DNA from: Notamacropus eugenii
Taxonomy: Eukaryota; Chordata; Mammalia; Diprotodontia; Macropodidae
DNA: 64,000 nucleotides
Direction: 5' to 3'
Assembly (NCBI RefSeq): GCF_028372415.1
Contig: NC_092875.1
Coordinates: 411,627,239 to 411,691,238, forward strand
Shown here in pieces: positions 1-11,500 of this stretch. Position numbers and translations under genes: made by a program. Every line of letters starts with the position of its first letter. Position 1 is the stretch's first letter. The notes under the pieces were generated by a model. The model worked only from the letters and a program-made list of their open reading frames with translations, was not told the origin of the DNA and did no database searches.

Positions 1-600
1 GTCTAAGGCACTTCTGTCATTACAGTCATGTACCCTTGCACTCAAGAATTCTCTTCACTTTTCTTCTCTTTCACCTCCATATTCAATTAGTTATCAAATT
101 CTGTCAATTCTACCTCTTAAAAACCTCTTCTATCAATCTGATTCTATCTACCCCTTCTATCAGTCCTCTCCTCTGCACATTCACTAGTTCAGGCCCTCAC
201 CATTATTCTTTTTACTGGATTATTATAAAGGCTTCCTACATGTGTTCCCTACTTCAGGTATCTTGCTTCTGTAATCCAAATTCCTTAGTGCCATGAAAAG
301 TGATATTCCTAAAACAGGTCAGATAATGCTAAACCTGTGTCTGAGAAACTTCAGTGGCTGTCTACTGCCTCCAGGAATTAATACAAAATTTTCTATTTGG
401 CAGTTAAAATCCTCCATGATGTTGCTCCATCTCCCCATATTTATTCTTCCCATTAAAATGTTCCTTTTGCTTTCTTTAGCATTTGTTAAAAACTTGAACC
501 TTTTCTTGATGCAACAGTGTCAGTCTTTGGCTTCATCTTTGGATACCTGGAATTTTTCTATGTCCTTTTTCTACATGCCCTATAAAAATATAAATTGATC
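1..600 (+). repeat. LINE-2 (L2) fragment, degenerate
   Basis: The stretch has the pyrimidine-rich wording of marsupial L2 ORF2/3' sequence. It reads like the better-preserved L2 copies at 5805-6645 and 55590-57195: phrases such as 'tcaattagttatcaaatt', 'cttcagtggctgtctactgcctccaggaatt' in diverged form, and 'ccctataaaaatataaa'. Two overlapping short open frames here (86 and 101 codons) lie within the repeat and are not genes. The boundaries are approximate. Confidence 0.45.
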
Positions 601-1968
601 AATAAACTTCCCTGAATCAATCTCTTAAAATCTGCCCCTCTTACTCATCAGAATTATTTGATTTTTTAAATCAGAATTTCAGTGATTATTCCACATCCTT
701 CCCTTTAAGCAAACTTCCTCATAGAATTCTAGTCATGTCTCAGAGTCATGCCTACAAGATTGAGTTCACTTCCTTGGAGAGTAGTGTTCAGACAATAACA
801 GTGGCAGGGCAGGAGGGAAGGGAAGAAGTGCAAAGGATTTAGGAGATACAATTGATACCACTTAGAAGTTGGGTAGGTTTAAATTTGAAAAAAAAATAAG
901 GATATTGAGTTGAGAGTTGAACTTGGTTTATTGGGAAAATAAAAGAAACTCAAGAAGAAACAGATTTTTAGGAAGAAATAATATTTGATTTGGAACATAT
1001 TCATTTTGAGGTGCTTGATATGATAACTACTTGCAAATACCCATTAGGTAAGTGGAAATATGAATCTGAAGCCCAAGGGGAAAAAAAAGCTACAAGACTA
1101 GAAAAAATGATTACAGTTATCCATAGAAATTCAATAGATGAATCCATGAGTAGATGACATTACTAATTTTGGGAGGGACATAAAGGAAGAGAAATAGAGG
1201 GGCAAGGACAGATTTTTTGGGGGGGAATGTCATATTTAAGGGGTAAGAGGAGAAAGAGCAAGTGAAGGAAACTACAACCAAGAAAGGTATTAAATAAGCT
1301 ACCCATTTACTGGGAGTTGTGAAATTTCCCCTCAGACATCTGATCAAATTAAGGTTACAATTTGTTCCCTGACCCTATGACTGGAAGAGAACAATATTTC
1401 CCAAAATTAAAGATACGTAATGATCTATTTGTAAATTGGAATATTCTGTACTTTTACCTTTGAAATTGAGTCATTTTGGTCTGTTTATAGTATTAAACCC
1501 TATCCTCCTTATTAGAGGTCCTTGTTAAAAGAAATAGTTAATTATTATCTACACTGGATAGATATAACTTCATTACTTTAGAAACAATGGCTCATGGAAC
1601 AGATACCTTTATCATCTTCCAAGCTTTTTATAACACTGATATTCGAATTCTCCATCCTGACTGGCTGTTAAGATTTGGCGTTTTGTGAATGCTATTTTTT
1701 CTTTGAATTATTTTGATGAAGTAGGTCTTTAATTCTGATTCCTTGACACTGGATAGTATCTATTTTGTTGATATTACAAATCAACCAAAGTGACTTCTGA
1801 TTCCACAGGCAAATTTACAGAATATTGGAAATATATTATCCTCTACCTTCTTTTTTCTATATGTACTCTTTCCCCTAATGACCTCATCTCCCATTGGTTC
1901 AGTTTTCATCTTTATACTGTAGACTGCATAAATCTATATGTTCTATTCTAATCTTTCTCTCTAAAGAG
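601..1968. other. AT-rich unique DNA, no gene seen
   Basis: No open frame with coding character, no recognisable repeat body and no RNA gene was seen. A 76-codon minus-strand frame at 1117-1347 lacks any family resemblance. Confidence 0.4.
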
Positions 1969-2075
1969 GAAGCATGGCTTATTGTAGAGAGTGCTGAATT
2001 TGGGTCAAGAAGACCTGAATTCAAATCCTGCCTGTGACTAGATGCATGATCATGGGTCTAATATTTAACCTCTGT
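1969..2075 (+). repeat. MIR/CORE-SINE fragment
   Basis: The tRNA-like head is recognisable: 'agagtgctgaatttgggtcaagaagacctgaattcaaatcctgcc' is a diverged form of the SINE A/B-box region with the 'gaattcaaatcc' B-box. The central core follows in weak form ('catgatcatgggtctaa'). This is an old fossil copy. Confidence 0.5.
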
Positions 2076-3404
2076 AGTATTCAGACACCTCCCTAAGATG
2101 GCAAGTTGTTAGAGTGAGTTGTCTCACTGAAGAAACAATTTATAAATGTTTGATAAAAGCACTTAGAAATATTCCAACTTTAAATAGGATAGGCAAAGTT
2201 TCTTTCTTCCAGAGAACTCATTCTTTAAGAAAATGCCAGTGACCTAGCATTTTACTATAGCAAAGTGAGCTGATTGGCATTCTTAATGTGGAACAGGCAG
2301 ATCTAACATATGTGGCTTGACAAGTAATGAACACTGGAAAGATCATTCAATTTGCTAAGACCTTATAACTTACTGCTATAAGGTAGTCAATAGAGCAAGC
2401 TGATTAACATCTTGTTTATCTAATCAGTAAATTGGATTTTGAAAATATTTACATATACATATGTGTTCCATGGAACATTTTACCAGCCTTTTCTTTTTGT
2501 CCCAGTTGAAAAAGAAATGTTAATGTTTTTCTTTACATGAAAGTTTTTATAGCCCCTCCATATATTTTTTGAAAATACTTTTCATTCAGTTCCTATCAAG
2601 AGGTAAATTTACTAAGATTACTTTTGGAATATCCTTGTGCTTTCAATGTACATTATATAATAAGTTGTTTCCACTTTATTTATGTGGATTTAAGAGATGA
2701 TGGTGAAGAGTACTCATTTTCAGCCCTTAAGGTATAAACAAAGACACTATTCAAGTTTCATAAATTCTTTTAACATGCCAGATGTAAAATCAATTAGCTG
2801 TGGTAGAAATATGGCCTCATAATTTAAGGACTGCACCATTCTAATTGCTTGCTATGCTGTTCTCTGTACCAGTAATATAAAGGGATTTGGACTTCAGCAT
2901 TTTTCATTCCCCAGAATGTTCTAGGTTGACTTTTGAAAATGCCCTAACATAAATGTGCTAAGAAGCTTCTTTAGAGATTCAGAATCAGAAAAGAGCCATA
3001 ATTTCAAAAGGACATTTTGGAAAGATCTCCCATTCTGTAATAAATAAAAGTGCATCAAGTCAACTCAACTAAGACCCCAAGATACCTTGTTATGAGAGCT
3101 CACAAATGGCCAGGCTCAGTCTAAAGGCCATTTAGGATTTATGTGTTGCCTTTTTTTTTTTTCATTTTGAGAATTTGTTTGGCTAAATTTGTCCTCTGAA
3201 AAGAAAAATTAATCACCATTGGCAGCATAGAAATATTTACCAAAGTTTAGATGACTATTTACCATCCCCTATGTGCACCCAGGCAAGTATGCACATGTGT
3301 GTACATACACACACACACACATGCATACACACACATGATGCTCAGAAACTTGTTTATAACTTAAGTATTAGAGACTAGCCTGCTACACTGACATCTTAAA
3401 TGAC
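2076..3404. other. Unique DNA, no gene; short CA repeat near the end
   Basis: No coding signal was seen. It contains a 14-bp palindrome (TGTTCCATGGAACA, 2464-2477), a T-run at about 3151, and an interrupted (CA)n tract at about 3301-3336. Confidence 0.4.
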
Positions 3405-3525
3405 TTGTTTGGTCAGTAAACATATATTAAGTGCCTACTATGTACCAAGCACTGTACTAAGAGCTAGGGATACAAAGATAAATAAAAGACAGTGTCTGTG
3501 ATTGAGAAGCTCACAATCTAATGGA
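3405..3525 (-). repeat. L2 3'-end fragment
   Basis: The segment reads as the reverse complement of the L2 3' end. 'aagtgcctactatgtaccaagcactgtactaagagctagggatac' is followed by 'cagtgtctgtgattgagaagctcacaatctaatgg'. On the minus strand this is the familiar 'agactgtgagctccttgag...cagtgcctggcacatagtaggtgctcaataaatg' 3' terminus. Confidence 0.6.
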
Positions 3526-3529
3526 TTCT

Positions 3530-3635
3530 GCTTGGGGACTTGCCCACAGCCATTTGGTCACAAACAAGTCTTGAACTCAGGTCTTCCTGACACCTGGGTT
3601 GATCTTTTGTCTATTAGCCTATGCTGCCTCTCCCT
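3530..3635 (-). repeat. MIR/THER-type SINE fragment
   Basis: It contains the inverted CORE-SINE signature 'acttgcccacagccatttggtcac...cttgaactcaggtcttcctgac'. It sits between two oppositely oriented L2 3' ends. Confidence 0.55.
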
Positions 3636-3639
3636 ATAT

Positions 3640-3835
3640 TATCTTAGTCATAAAATGACTGTGATCTTGCTTGTATCTTTTGGTAAATATATTATATCTT
3701 TGTCATCTGTGTGTGCTTTTTCTCCTTCACTAGACTGTAAGCTTCTTAAGAAAGGGTCCATTCTGTTTTATATCCTTCAGTCCTCTACAGCCACTGCCTC
3801 CCCTCTCCAAAATCAGGCCTTTGTTGATTGATTGA
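3640..3835 (+). repeat. L2 3'-end fragment
   Basis: It has the L2 tail wording 'cactagactgtaagcttcttaagaaagggtccattctg', then 'ccttcagtcctctacag' and a 'tttgttgattgattg' terminus. It shows about 200 bp of the 3' UTR. Confidence 0.6.
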
Positions 3836-4559
3836 GATTAGAAATAAGAGAAATCAATTCAGCAGGATTTTTTCTTTTGTTTTTGAGAACACACTGTAGC
3901 CTTAGTAACGTGGTAGATGCTATAAAATATATTCTATGGACAAAATTTGCCTTACTCTGAAAATATTCCTGGACACACTTTATTTTCTTTGATTTTTGTT
4001 TCATTTTGGTGGGAGTAGGCAGGAATATGGGATATGTGCATCATGATAAACACAGGCAGATTGTGGAAAGCCTTATTTGAGTGACAGGCAGAAGAAAATA
4101 AACTTTACTTGGTAAATGGTTGCTAAATATTTTTTGAGCAGAGAAGTGAAATATCATTCTGGAAGTAGTGCAAAGGTTGGTATAGAGATGGAGAATGATG
4201 TGGAAGCATAAAGATCTGTAATCAGGACAATATAACAATGATTTGATGAAGGGGGACAGGAGGAGAGGAGTAGAAAGATGGAATCTGCTAAACTTGGTAA
4301 ATGATTCTATATGAGAGACATAAGAGGGGGAAAATGCTCAAATTAATTTGAAGGTTGTAACATTATCAGCAATTATGTCATTGACAAAAACAGTATTATC
4401 AGAAAGAACAACACCTACAGGGGAAAAAAATAATGAATTAGCTTTGCGACATTCATGTGTTTTGAGCTTCTAGTGAGACAACCAGGTGTCATCTACATGG
4501 AAACAATAGAGCCATGGAAATGGATTCTTATTTATTCATTAAAGGAAAAATGTTAGTAA
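3836..4559. other. Unique DNA, nothing recognised
   Basis: Only short AT-rich frames are present (63 and 65 codons on the minus strand), with no family resemblance. Confidence 0.35.
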
Positions 4560-4800
4560 TCATTTGTTAAGTACCTTATATATGTCAGGCATTGTAATGA
4601 GAGATTTACAAATATTATCTAATTTTATCACCACAATAACCCTGGGAGGCAGATGCTGTTATTATTCACATTTAACAGTTGAGGAAAAAGCAGCGGAGGT
4701 TAAGTGACTTGACCAGAGTCACGCATCCAGTAAGTATCTGAGTTCAGATATAATCTTAGGTCTTCCTGACTCCAGGCTCAGCACTCCATATACTACGATA
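4560..4800 (-). repeat. MIR SINE
   Basis: This is a nearly full-length inverted MIR: 'gtcaggcattgtaatgagagatttacaaatattatctaattt', 'ataaccctgggaggcagatgctgttattatt', a degraded 'ttgaggaaaaagc', 'aggttaagtgacttgaccagagtcacgcatccagtaag', and a 'ggtcttcctgactcc' tRNA-like head at the right end. Confidence 0.65.
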
Positions 4801-4802
4801 TC

Positions 4803-4905
4803 TTATCGTGTTCATCCTTAGTTGCCGAAGAAGACCACACCATCAGAGAAATGATGACATGATTTGAACTTGACTTTGTTTTGAGTGAGGGAGGGCTGAC
4901 TGTGA
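4803..4905 (-). repeat. RTE-tailed SINE (WALLSI-type), 3' fragment
   Basis: The block 'gttcatccttagttgccgaagaagaccacaccatcagagaaatgatgacatg' through 'gagtgagggagggctga' is the same 3' tail seen in the full SINE copies at 8257-8567, 15749-16060 and 48203-48516. The tRNA-like head is absent, so the copy is truncated or comes from the parent RTE-type LINE. Confidence 0.6.
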
Positions 4906-5804
4906 TATCTAGCTATTTCCTAGAGAAAGAATATAAACAAGAAGTGAAAGGTGTATACCCTTGGGGAACAATAAAACTACGAAATTAGGAAGAGGCTAAG
5001 GAAGCAGTACTAATTCACACTGAAAAAATGTGACCTTGTAAATTATAAAGCAAAGCAAATTAATGAAGATTAATAAATTCTGGGAGTCAACAGAGAAATT
5101 TATCTTCTGTTACTTGTTCAACAGCTTTTAAACAAACTTTTATTTTTGAAAAAATTGAACTATTGATTGAAATTGAGTGTTTTCAAATTATTGTTACAGC
5201 CTTATATTCTTTCTCTTTTATGTCTAGAGATCTTTGTTATTCAAGGCTAGCTATAGCTCTGCTAAAGAAAAAAAACTAATGCCCTGCATTTACCTCAAAT
5301 TCACCCCACCATGCATTCATTTAATTAGGTGCTAAGATAACATTAAGCACATGTATGACCAGAAAAGTGGATGGGTCAGTCATGTAGTAAAATTACTGAC
5401 AACAGATGACTAGCCCTAGCATCTCCCAAATAACAAAGAACCAAGAGAAAGTCTTTGTCATCTCAAATGACTAGCATCCATGTTTTGACCTCTATTTGTA
5501 GGTTTACTTTAGGATCTTGTCCTGAACCCGATTATTTTCTATCTCAACATTTCTCTTATCTTGAAGATCAAATCAGCTCTCATAGTTTCACTGTTTATCT
5601 CCATGTGAAATGTGTGTGTGTGTCGAGCCTGAGTCTTGCTTCTAAGATCTAGTCATCTCTAAAGAATGGTTTATTACATACTTCTATGTGGAATACTGTC
5701 TTAGTCAATATATCTATAACTCAAGGTATCTGCTCCCTATCCTCCAAATCCTGCTGTTTTCCTAACTTTGCTATATGTTGAGAGAAATGTCATTCTTGTA
5801 GTAG
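4906..5804. other. Unique DNA, no gene
   Basis: No repeat or coding signature is visible. The 65-codon plus frame at 5455-5652 ends near a short TG tract and shows no family resemblance. Confidence 0.35.
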
Positions 5805-6645
5805 TCCAAGTTCACCACCTCAGAGTCATCCTCATCTATTACTCTCCCTCATCCCATACATATTCAGTCAGTTACCAAATCCCATGGATTCTACCAGGAG
5901 AACATTTCTCACATCTATCCCATTCTCTCTACTAAAACCACATCCACTCTAATTGACATCTTTATCATCTCTTCCCTGAACTATTATAGTAGGTATCCTG
6001 GTATCCCTTCCTCAGTTTTCTTCTCTTTCTTAAATATATCTTCCACAGAGCTGTCAAAGTTATATTCCTAATTCATACCTCTGACCATGTCACTAAATCG
6101 TTTAAGGAACTCCAAGGGATCCCTGTCACCTCTAACATCCAATAGAAACTCTTCTGTTCAATAGCTACAATTTTTCCTTCACAATTTGTTTTCAGGCTAC
6201 CATTCCAGGATATTTATATAGTATTATCCTCTGCAGTGCTAGGCTCCAGATGAACTGGTTTACTTGCTATCTTCCATATGTAAGATTCCATCTTCCATGC
6301 CTTATCCTTCAAATGAGCTATTGCCTTATATCTGCACTAGTGTCTTGGCTTACCTTCAGTTCCCAGAATTCCTGAGCTCCCTCCAAGGCTCAGCTGAAGT
6401 GCCACCTCTTTCAAGAGGCCATTAATGACTCTATCTTTTATTATCAGTCCACTTCCCATCCTCAACTATCTATTTTTATATATCTGTATTTATTTATCTG
6501 TGTACATATTGCCTTCCCAGTACAATGTACATGCCTTCAGAGCAGGGACTGCTTTGTTTTTCTTTTGTATTCTCAACGCCTAGAACAGAGGCTGATACAC
6601 GGTAGGTGCTTAATAAATGCTTTTTGATAAATAAAACACTGGAAT
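5805..6645 (+). repeat. L2 element, 3' region with intact tail
   Basis: This is a long L2 copy. It contains the ORF2-end/3' UTR wording 'tctgaccatgtcactaaatc', 'caaggctcagctgaagtgccacctctttcaagaggcc', 'catgccttcagagcagggactgc', 'acgcctagaacagaggctgatacacggtaggtgcttaataaatgc'. The 3' end coincides with the 'ataaatgctttttgataaataaa' tail. No open reading frame survives. Confidence 0.75.
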
Positions 6646-6654
6646 CTCTGCTAT

Positions 6655-6832
6655 AAAGAGGCTTTGACTGGGGTAGGGGGAGCACTGGCTCTTGATTCAC
6701 ATCCTGACATGCTTACTGTGTGCCTTAGACAAGTCACTGACCTCCATCAGTTTGGTTTCTTCATCTGTCAAATGAGAGAATTTGATTGAATCATCTCCAG
6801 GCATCTTCCAACTTAAGATCTTTGATCTTACG
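6655..6832 (+). repeat. MIR SINE fragment
   Basis: The core 'gtgtgccttagacaagtcactgacctccatcagtttggtttcttcatctgtcaaatgagagaatttgat' is a diverged MIR/THER core in plus orientation. Confidence 0.6.
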
Positions 6833-6837
6833 GCCAA

Positions 6838-7100
6838 ACCAGATTCATGGTATGACGGAAAGGTCACCGGGCTTGGAGTCAGCAGAGACCTGGTTTCAAA
6901 TTTCAATTCTGACACTTATTAATTGATTGAACTTAGCCAAATAACTTCACTTCTCTAAAAGCTGTTTGTCCTTTATAAAATAGAGATAATAATAAGGGTA
7001 GAATTTATCTCTCAGAGGTATTGTAAGGATCAAATTAAATAATAGAGATAAAGCTATTTTTAATCTTACAATGTTCAGTAAAGAGAAAGCTATTGTTAAT
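6838..7100 (+). repeat. MIR SINE
   Basis: The tRNA-like head ('gggcttggagtcagcagagacctggtttcaaattt') is followed by a core ('aaataacttcacttctctaaaagc', 'ataaaatagagataataataagggtagaatttatctctcagaggtattgtaaggatcaaattaaata') in the normal MIR order. It is adjacent to another MIR in the same orientation. Confidence 0.65.
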
Positions 7101-7310
7101 AGAACATAGCAGTTAGTTACTGAACAATTATACAATGTCTGGCTCCATAATCTATCACTTCTCTTCTAGCTCTAACAGTTTATGACACTAAGAAATTATA
7201 TTTAAATATATGCTTTATACCAAGTTGACTATGGACAACACTGGATTTTGAGAAATTAAGTCATCTAAATAAATTCATATTATGGTCAATATTCAGTTCA
7301 TTCAGTGGTA

Positions 7311-7480
7311 TTGGATGGAGATATAGATATAGATGAACAGATAGATGCTAAGGTATATAGACAGATATAGCTTTCTATGTATGTATATACATACATATAT
7401 ATGTGTATAACACACATGCTATATATATATATTTACAGAGAAAGAGAGAGACAGAGAGAGAGACAGAGAGAGAGAGAATG
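7311..7480. repeat. Compound simple repeat (TA/CA/GA)
   Basis: Short GATA, TATG, TA and (GA)n tracts follow one another, ending in about 40 bp of 'agagagacagagagag'. It is a low-complexity tract with no coding content. Confidence 0.8.
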
Positions 7481-7524
7481 AATCAGAGTAGAATGTAACC
7501 CACAATAATAATATTAATCATAGT

Positions 7525-7755
7525 ATCCAGGAATTGAAATTTGCAAAATGTTTTATAAATAATATCTCATTTTTATCTTCATAACAATCCTGGGAGGTAG
7601 GTGCTATTAGTATCATCATCCCCATTTTACAGAGAAGAAAACTGAGACTGAGAGAAGCTAGTTGACTTTTCCAAGGTCCCACAGTTATTTCTGCTACCAG
7701 ATTCTAATTCAGGTCTTGTTGGTTCCAGGTATTGCGTATTGTCTATTGTGCCCCC
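7525..7755 (-). repeat. MIR SINE
   Basis: Inverted MIR with the core 'tcataacaatcctgggaggtaggtgctattag', 'ccccattttacagagaagaaaactgag', 'ttgacttttccaaggtcccacag', then 'aattcaggtcttgttggttcc'. Confidence 0.7.
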
Positions 7756-7919
7756 TAGTTATTTTTATTATTTTATAGCTTGTTAGCCTGATCTGAAGAC
7801 ATATCGTGAATGGGCTATTCTGAGTTTTCCACCAGTAGGGATCAAAAGCCTTAGCGAATTGAATATATCCTGGTCAATGATACCAGAGAAAAGAATCTAT
7901 TCTTAGTTTACCTAATTAT

Positions 7920-8108
7920 TTAGTTTAATTTGGAGCTGGAAGGGAGCTCAGAGGTCATTAATGCATCTTTATTTTAAGAATGAGGAAAATGAGACCTGGG
8001 GAGATAAACAATTCTTTCTGCACCATGACACCAGCAGTGAATATCAGAGACAGGATTTGAATCCAAGCCTCATTCCAGAGTCAGTGCCCTTTCTGCTATA
8101 CTGTGTAG
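7920..8108 (-). repeat. THER/MIR-type SINE
   Basis: It begins 'ttggagctggaagggagctcagaggtcatt', the 3' part typical of marsupial THER/MIR3-like SINEs. It then runs through 'aatgaggaaaatgagacctgggga' to 'caggatttgaatccaagcctc' and 'cagtgccctttctgctatactg' at the tRNA-like head. Confidence 0.7.
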
Positions 8109-8228
8109 TGTTTCCTTAACAAGTACTTCTCTGTGTCAGGCATTATTCTAGGTGCTAAAGATAAGTAAAAGCAAAAATGAAATAAGCAAAAATGGCCCCT
8201 GGCCCATAAAGAGGGTATATCTACTGGC
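8109..8228 (-). repeat. L2 3'-end fragment
   Basis: Inverted L2 terminus: 'ctctgtgtcaggcattattctaggtgctaaagataagtaa' followed by 'ggcccctggcccataaagagggtatatctactgg'. Confidence 0.5.
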
Positions 8229-8256
8229 AAAGGAGTTGAGGACAACAGAACAAAGC

Positions 8257-8567
8257 TGTGTGTTCGTCCTTCATTACCAAAGAAGACCAAGCCATCAGAG
8301 AAATGATGACATGACTTGCACTTGACTTTGCTTTGAGTGAGGAAGGGCTGTGCAGGTTTCTCTCACTTCTCCTCCAGAGCCTTCTGAATCCAGTGACCAG
8401 ATATTCATCAGGATGACTGGAGATGACCCAGGATGAGGCAGTTGGGGTTAAGTGACTTGCCCGAGGTCACACAACTAGTGAGTGTCAAGTGTCTGAGGTG
8501 AGATTTGAACTCAGGTCCTCCTGACTCCTGCACTGGTGCTCTATCTACTGTACCACCTAGCTGCCCC
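8257..8567 (-). mobile_element. Full-length RTE-tailed tRNA SINE (WALLSI-type)
   Basis: This is a complete inverted SINE of about 310 bp. The right end is the tRNA-like 5' head (on the plus strand '...ctatctactgtaccacctagctgcccc'), with the B-box as 'gagatttgaactcagg'. The middle carries the conserved 'gggttaagtgacttgcccgaggtcacac' core. The left end is the RTE-like tail ('catcagagaaatgatgacatgacttgcacttg'). Likely target duplications flank it: AACAGAACAAAG just left and AACGGAACAAAG just right (one mismatch in 12), which marks an L1/RTE-type target-primed insertion. Family assignment is by eye. Confidence 0.8.
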
Positions 8568-8569
8568 AA

Positions 8570-11500
8570 CGGAACAAAGATACAAACAAAACAACAAAGT
8601 AACAGGCATGAAAATCTTTAAATGGAAAAGTAATTTGGGGGAGTGGTTAGCAACAGCTGACATCAGGAAAGGCTTCCTTTAAGAGGTGGTACTTAAAACG
8701 GGTGAATAGAGCTAGAGATTCCCCCAAAAGGGAATGAGGGTAGAGTGGAAAGCTGTGCATGGTGTGCAGCAAATTGGTCAATTTTCCTGGAATATTGAGT
8801 CAGTGAAAGAGAGTCACATCATCTGAATCTGAATCTGGAACAATAGGTGAAGAACAGATTATTGAGGGTTTGAAATTCCAACAGGAACATTTTGTATTTT
8901 ATCTCATGTCAGAGGGAACTCTGGAGATTTCTGAGCAAGCTACATAGCTCAAATTACATGCTAAAATGGATCATAGCTGACTTGCCATTAGTGAATTTCA
9001 ACTGTCTTCAACAAGCCAATGATTGCACGCACTGATGTGTACCTGACTGTATACAGTGTTCACCAAGAGTTCCTCTTCCTCACACTGAGACAGCCCAAAG
9101 CAAGAATGTGCAATTGAAATTCTAGTACTTGTCTGAATGTAAGCTAGATCATAATTTTCTGCCAGGGGTGGAAAGTGGTACAGTTTTTAAATGTTTGTGT
9201 ATCACTCTGGAATGCTCCCTTTTATCTTAGATAATTGAGATGAGAATGTCAGATACATCATTGAGTTTTACCTTGATCTCATAAGACTTGTGATTTTGTC
9301 ACTGAGCATTGAATGAAACATTTTAGCCTGGATAATTTCCTTCAGTTGAGGCTTATTAGCTAAGTGGTAAGGGATAGCAGTAACTTTAATGCGATGATCA
9401 ATTATTTGGTCCAAAGAAGTTTCTTTTTTTTTAAAAGTAATAATATGTAATCTGTACCTATGTCTTCATCTGATAAGACTATCCTCCTTTCTGTCAAATT
9501 AAAAAAGAATTTATTTACCTCTTCTCTTTATGGTAGGATGCAAAATGGAGCTGATGGAAATCTATGTGTGCACTGATCTTTCAGGTGGAATTTTGGGAGC
9601 ACATCCATTCTATTCGTGTGACTTACACATACACACCTAGTGGAAAATTATACACTCAGAAAAAGCTTTTCTTTCTTTCTTTTTCTTTTTTTCCCCTTTG
9701 CTTTTCTTAAATTACTGAGGTGAGAAAATAACCCAAATGGGTGTCATTTCTGCCTCTTTATCCTTAAAAGCTACTTTGAGGGAAAAAAACAAAACTAGAA
9801 GGAATTTCTTCTTTCATTTCTTCCCTCTCCCCTCCCCAATATGAGCAGAAGAGGAAAATGACCTGAAGGTATGCAATACTTATATGTTGTCAGATATTCG
9901 TCATATTTATGTGCTTTGCTGGCTTCTCGGCCCATGGTGATTTAATGCTACATTAAAGTAGAACCTAGGAGGACATCATAAACAGTTCTTGTTTAAAGGG
10001 CATTGTGAAGGAGAGCCTTTAATCTGATTGATGAAATAAATGGAAAGTAATCTACCCTCTATTCAACAGCTTGTTGATGATATGAAAGAATTCCTACTCA
10101 AGCAAGCAAGTCTTTAAAGAGAAAGACCTCTTTCATCCTGTCAGCCTCTCATTTTTAGAAAAAGTTAAGTTTTTCATCATGGTTCAGGGGAGTTCTTGTA
10201 AAACGTTCATTGAAAATTTAAGAGCAATTACAGTGTCAGACAGCTAGAAAAATTGCTTTTACTGAGTGAGAGTTCTCTGACAGATGCATTGTGGGAGAAT
10301 TGATTCTTTCTAAGGGATAAGTGAATTGTCATTGTTAGTCTCTTCTCATGACATCTAGCTAGATGTCATCTGCTCTGTAACAGAAGATTTGAATCAGACA
10401 ACTGTACTCAACACTAGACAGTGCCTAGATTAGATCAGCAAAGAAATAAGGTTTTACTCTGCATGGCATCAAATGAGCTTTTAAAGATTGCAGATGAGCA
10501 GGTTTTATTTTTTTTTTGGGGGGGGGGGTGGTAAGAAAAACCAAAAACAAAGCTTTACAGCAACTTCAGAAAGCCTGGATGTTTAACCTGTAAGGAAGTC
10601 TGTCAAATCCTTGTGGAAATCATATAGAGAAAAGATCAATAGGATATCTACTGGCTCCATTAGCTTGATGTAAAAAGGGAGAGAGGGGACTCAGCTCTTC
10701 CACAAGAGAAGCTACATTATTCCAGGGATTATGTGGGATCAGTTCACTTTGCAGAAAAGAAGAAGAGAATGAAGATTCTTGGTGGGCCAGGACTGGAGAG
10801 AAAGGGCTTGTCAGGTAATCTAACTGATGATGAGAGGAGCTTATTGACTGGGAGGTGTCTCTAATTAGATGTTCATTAGCATAAGGGAAGGTGGTAGTTT
10901 TAATCCCGAGTTAGAGGCTGGAGAACTGAGAGTCAGAAAATAAACTGTCATTTACTCTCCCTTGAACTAACTGAAATATACTCACTTTGGGTTTTTTTTT
11001 TGTTTCTTAAACTGAATTATTTTATATACTAGAAGAGGAGGGGGGAGGGGTTATGATGAAAAAAATAAACGTGGAAAATATGAGTTTTTAAAATAATGTT
11101 ATATAAGTCTCCCATTTCTATAAATTTTTCAACTCCCATGTGGTTAGGAAGGGGAAAAAATGGTGTTTCTTGACTAAAGATTCTATTACAAAAATGAGAG
11201 ATTACTAAGGCATTTTAAAATTATAAACCTTGAACTTCATTTAGTCAATTAGCTTTACAAGTATGACTGATTTCTAAATTAAAAATAGATGTACTTTTAC
11301 TGCCTATTTTCTCTCAAAATTGACTTTTTAAAAAAATCATGGATATATTCAGGTCAGACAACTGATAGTAATTAACGTTCATTAGATATTACATAGATAA
11401 TCTCAGTTATTTAAATTTTTACACATCAAAATATTTCTAACACCTTTTTTGTAGCTTACATTTTTATAAACTTATAATATATTTGTAGCTTGCATTTTGA

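Noticed and set aside
2464-2477. 14-bp palindrome TGTTCCATGGAACA as a steroid-receptor element
   Set aside because: Half-sites are everted without the 3-bp spacer of a canonical element, and a 14-bp palindrome is expected by chance at this scale.
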